Assembly: GCF_000716875.1 (NCBI RefSeq)
Contig: NZ_JNWQ01000025.1
Span: 15,501-79,500 of the forward strand
Origin: Streptomyces novaecaesareae
Lineage (GTDB): Bacteria > Actinomycetota > Actinomycetes > Streptomycetales > Streptomycetaceae
Length of the DNA stretch: 64,000 nucleotides
Direction of reading: 5' to 3'
A model generated the notes under the pieces. That model was not told the DNA's origin, did no database searches, and saw only the letters and a list, made by a program, of their open reading frames with translations. A program made the translations under genes and the position numbers. Shown here in pieces: positions 61,143 to 64,000 of this stretch (positions are counted from its first letter, which is position 1; every line of letters starts with the position of its first letter).

Positions 61143-62546
61143 TCAGTCCTGGATCCGCCGCCAGGGCCGGTCCGCCTCCAGCGCGAAGGCCAGTTCCAGC
61201 AGCACCCGTTCCTGGCCGTGCGCCGCCGACAGGTGCACCCCGACCGGCAGGCCGCCCGCCGTCGAGCCGGCCGGCAGCGCGATGCCCGGGCCGCCGGTCA
61301 CGTTGTTGACCGGGGTGAAGGCCACGTAGCGCAGCAGCCGGTCCATCAGCTCGTCGAAGGCCACGTTCGGGCTGAGGTGCCCGATCGGCGGGGCGGTGTG
61401 GGCGAGCACCGGGGAGAGGATCACGTCGTGGCGGTCGAACACCCGCCGGTACACGCCCTCGGCGCGGCGCAGCCGGCGCAGCACGCTCGGGGTCTGCCCG
61501 AACTCCGCCTGGAACCGCCGGCGCAGCCCCGTGGTCAGCCCGTCCAGTTTCCCGACGCGGAAGCTCGGGTCGATCAGCAGCCGACCGGTGACGGCGATCG
61601 CCCACGCGATGTAGCCCCAGTAGGAGAGGAAGTCGCGGGCGAACTCCTCGCCGAAGGGCAGGGCGGTCGGCTCGACCAGGTGGCCCATCGCCTCCAGTCG
61701 GGCGGCGGTCTCCTCGACCACCCGGCGGGTCGGCTCGTCGGTCTTGGCGATCGGCGAGTCGATCACCAGCCCGATCCGCAGCCGCTGGTTCCCGGGGCCC
61801 TCGACCAGGCCGAGCGGGGGCAGTTCGGGGTTGCGGCGGTGCTGTTCGGCGGCGGCGAAGAAGGCGGCGGTGTCGCGTACCGAGCGGGTCAGCACGCCGT
61901 CGGTGACCAGGTCGATGGGCAGTTTGCCGCCCTGCGCGTTGGTGACCAGCCGGCCCCGGGTGGGCTTGAGCCCGACCAGGCCGCAGCAGGCCGCCGGGAT
62001 GCGGATCGAGCCGCCGCCGTCGTTGGCGTGCGCGATCGGCACCACGCCGGAGGCGACCAGGGCCGCCGCGCCGCCGGAGGAGGCGCCGGGCGAGTGCGAG
62101 GGCTTCCAGGGGTTGCGCACCGGCTGGGCGGTGGCGAACTCGGTGGAGGCGTTGAGGCCGAACTCGGGCAGCCGGGTCTTGCCGAGCACGGCCAGGCCGG
62201 TGGCGAGGAACTGGTCGGTGAACCGCGCGTTGCGGCGGGCCGGTCGGGGCCGGAACGCCTCGCTCCCCAGGGCGGTCGGCAGGCCGCGCAGGTCGACGTT
62301 GTCCTTGAGGAAGGTCGGTACGCCCCAGAGCGGGCCGCCGATGCCGTCCCGGCTGATCTGCGGTTTGTCGTACGAAGCGTGGGCGACCGGCAGCAGTGTG
62401 CCGTCCACCCGGGCGGCACGGGCGACGACCGCGCCGACCAGTTCCCGGGGGTTGACCGCGCCGGCCCGCACCCGGGCGGCCAGGGCCACCGCGTCGTACG
62501 GGCCGAGGGCGTCGTCGGTGAACGCGTGGACCCGCTCGTCGGTCAT
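61143..62546 (-). CDS. Amidase signature-family hydrolase
   Basis: This 467-residue hydrolase belongs to the amidase signature family. The Ser-Ser-Lys catalytic set is visible: Lys in TFLKDN, the first Ser in SPGASSGGAAALVASG, and the nucleophile Ser in GGGSIRIPA. The substrate could be an amide such as 6-aminohexanoate-type oligomers or indole-acetamide, and the sequence does not decide. The ATG at 62546 begins MTDERVH. It is divergent from the P450 gene. Confidence 0.9.
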   Translation of the reverse strand: MTDERVHAFTDDALGPYDAVALAARVRAGAVNPRELVGAVVARAARVDGTLLPVAHASYDKPQISRDGIGGPLWGVPTFLKDNVDLRGLPTALGSEAFRPRPARRNARFTDQFLATGLAVLGKTRLPEFGLNASTEFATAQPVRNPWKPSHSPGASSGGAAALVASGVVPIAHANDGGGSIRIPAACCGLVGLKPTRGRLVTNAQGGKLPIDLVTDGVLTRSVRDTAAFFAAAEQHRRNPELPPLGLVEGPGNQRLRIGLVIDSPIAKTDEPTRRVVEETAARLEAMGHLVEPTALPFGEEFARDFLSYWGYIAWAIAVTGRLLIDPSFRVGKLDGLTTGLRRRFQAEFGQTPSVLRRLRRAEGVYRRVFDRHDVILSPVLAHTAPPIGHLSPNVAFDELMDRLLRYVAFTPVNNVTGGPGIALPAGSTAGGLPVGVHLSAAHGQERVLLELAFALEADRPWRRIQD

Positions 62547-62591
62547 CCGAACTCCCCACTCCCTGCCGGACGGTGGGCCGCCCGATCGTCA

Positions 62592-62630
62592 AACCGGTTG
62601 GTAGTACTGCCTGGTTCTACTGACCGGTAG
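62592..62630. promoter_or_regulatory. Inverted repeat in amidase/P450 intergenic region
   Basis: AACCGGTTGGTAG at 62592-62604 and CTACTGACCGGT at 62618-62629 form an imperfect dyad about 50 bp upstream of the amidase start. It looks like a TetR-type operator and would control the amidase. No regulator gene is in view. Confidence 0.45.
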
Positions 62631-62851
62631 CCTCGCAAAGAGTTCGAGTCTATGCGCCCGGCGGAGCCCACGGAACATCCGGCCCGTCACTGGATAAACG
62701 ATCCATCACATGGCCGATGGAGCACGGGCGTTCGGCATGCGCCCCCACGTTCACCCCACCCGCCGGTCCGCGACCGTTTCGCCGACGGCCGCCGGGAAAG
62801 ATCACGTTCACGAACCACACCGGCCATCCCGCCCGAGCCAAGGTGACGCCC

Positions 62852-63966
62852 GTGCCCACCCACGTCTTCCCCGCCGCCCGATTCACCGCCGCCACCGCCC
62901 CCGGCGGCCTGCCCCTGCTCGGCCACGCCCCCGCCTTCGCCCGCCGCCCGCTCGCCTTCGTCGCCGGCCTGCCCGCCCACGGCGACCTCGTCCGGCTCCG
63001 GCTCGGCCCGCTCGACGCGTACGTCGCCTGCCACCCCGAACTGGTCCGCCGGCTGCTCGCCGAGGACCGCACCTACGACAAGGGCGGGCTCGTCCTCGAC
63101 AGGGCCCGGGAGGTCCTCGGCGACGGCCTCGCCACCTGCCCCGCCGCCGCCCACCGGCGCCAACGCCGCATGCTGCAGCCCGCGTTCCACCGCGACCGGC
63201 TGCCCGGCTACGCCGCGATGATGGCCGAGGAGATCGCCGGCACCACCGCCTCCTGGCGCGACGGCGACACCATCGACGTCCCCGCCGCGATGTACCGGCT
63301 CACCACCGCCGTCACCGCCCGCTGCCTGTTCGCCGCGCACGAACGGGCCGGCTCGCTGCCGGTGCACGAGAGCATGGACGTCATCACCCGCGGCGTCGGC
63401 CGGCGCGTCATGATGCCGCTGCCCGGCGTCGACCGGATCCCCACCCCCGGCAACCGCCGCTTCCGGCGCGCCCGGCAGGACCTGCGGGAGATCACCGAGC
63501 GGCTGATCGCCGACTACCGCGCCGTCGGCACCGACCACGGGGACCTGCTCTCCATGCTGCTCGGCGCACGGGACGAGGACGGGCAGGGCCTGTCCGACGC
63601 CGAGATCCACGACCACGTGGTCACCTTCCTGCTGGCCGGCATGGAGACCACCGCCGCCACCCTCTCCTGGGCCTGGACACTGCTCGCCGCCAACCCGTCC
63701 GTCCGGGCGCGCCTGCACACCGAACTCGACACCGTCCTCGACGGCCGCCCCGCCCGGCACGAGGACCTGCCCGCCCTCCCGCTCACCGCCCGGATCGTCA
63801 GCGAGACCCTGCGGCTCTACCCCCCGGTCTGGATCCTCAGCCGCACCGTCACCACCGCCACCGAACTCGGCGGCCACCGCGTCCCGGCCGGCGCCACCAT
63901 CCTCTTCAGCCCGTACCTGCTGCACCGCCGGGCCGACCTCTTCCCCTGCCCCGACCGCTTCGACCC
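62852..63966 (+). CDS. Cytochrome P450 (3' truncated by contig end)
   Basis: About 371 residues of a cytochrome P450 are present. The I-helix motif is AGMETTAATLSW with the acidic-Thr pair, the ExxR is in SETLRLYPP, and the segment ends just before the heme-cysteine loop. Its form is CYP102/CYP4-like, resembling epi-isozizaene- and pentalenene-type oxidases more than the classic CYP105 group. The GTG at 62852 follows AAGGTGAC. The reading after 63966 is adapter. The substrate is unknown. Confidence 0.9.
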
Positions 63967-64000
63967 CTGTCTCTTATACACATCTGACGCTGCCGACGAG
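63967..64000. other. Nextera transposase adapter, not genomic
   Basis: The last 34 bases begin CTGTCTCTTATACACATCT and continue with the read-1 Nextera adapter complement. The true genomic sequence ends at about 63966. Confidence 0.97.

Noticed and set aside
62852..64000. P450 frame continuing to the last base
   Set aside because: The final residues come from adapter sequence, not genomic DNA.

Overview
The window is high-GC DNA with frequent GTG and TTG starts, short GGAGG-type ribosome binding sites, translationally coupled genes and perfect-stem terminators. This points to a streptomycete (Streptomyces or Kitasatospora). It is a draft contig end: the last 34 bases are Nextera transposase adapter, and a P450 gene is cut off just before them.

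Region 1 (about 1.6-31.9 kb) is a nonribosomal peptide gene cluster. Two NRPS proteins form four modules: a truncated C domain-A-PCP-C-A-PCP in the first, and C-A-PCP-E-C-A-PCP followed by a C-terminal penicillin-binding-protein-type (PBP) domain in the second. The last A domain has a near-canonical glycine code. The PBP domain looks like a SurE-type cyclase or thioesterase fused in cis. Tailoring genes are a tryptophan halogenase (Trp-6 type by resemblance), a flavin reductase, a tryptophan 2,3-dioxygenase homologue that lacks the distal histidine, a methyltransferase of the O-methyltransferase fold that lacks the usual catalytic histidine, and an Fe(II)/2-oxoglutarate amino-acid hydroxylase. 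An MbtH protein, an ABC exporter, an MFS exporter, an ArsR-type regulator and a NarL-type two-component system complete it. The same 27-bp dyad, inside an 88-bp element that is duplicated in two places, lies upstream of the halogenase, the hydroxylase and the first NRPS gene. This ties the cluster together and suggests one regulator. I infer a short chloro-aromatic peptide of about four residues ending in Gly. I do not recognise it as a known product.

Region 2 (32-45 kb) is mostly housekeeping: an OmpR-type two-component system with a small secreted protein and a lipoprotein, a secreted SMP-30-like beta-propeller, a sirtuin, a P-loop kinase, a DUF4157 protein with a possible C-terminal enzyme domain, and metE with a cobalamin riboswitch in its leader.

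Region 3 (45.1-49.5 kb) is a small accessory operon: a PhyH-type oxygenase gene that is frameshifted and joined to the 3' end of a class III aminotransferase gene, a TauD-type oxygenase, an SDR and a methyltransferase, with a divergent TetR regulator. It looks partly decayed. Region 4 (49.7-53 kb) has a DUF1918 protein, DedA, a PIG-L deacetylase, and an oxidoreductase-MerR pair with a typical MerR promoter.

Region 5 (53-58.7 kb) is a tightly coupled five-gene operon: PhyH-type oxygenase, a protein of unknown function with a DxD-like motif, a fold-III PLP decarboxylase, a GNAT acetyltransferase and an MFS exporter. A GntR/DasR-like site lies in its promoter region. It looks like a small, undescribed pathway to an exported modified amine. 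The window ends with a FUSC exporter, an amidase and the truncated P450.
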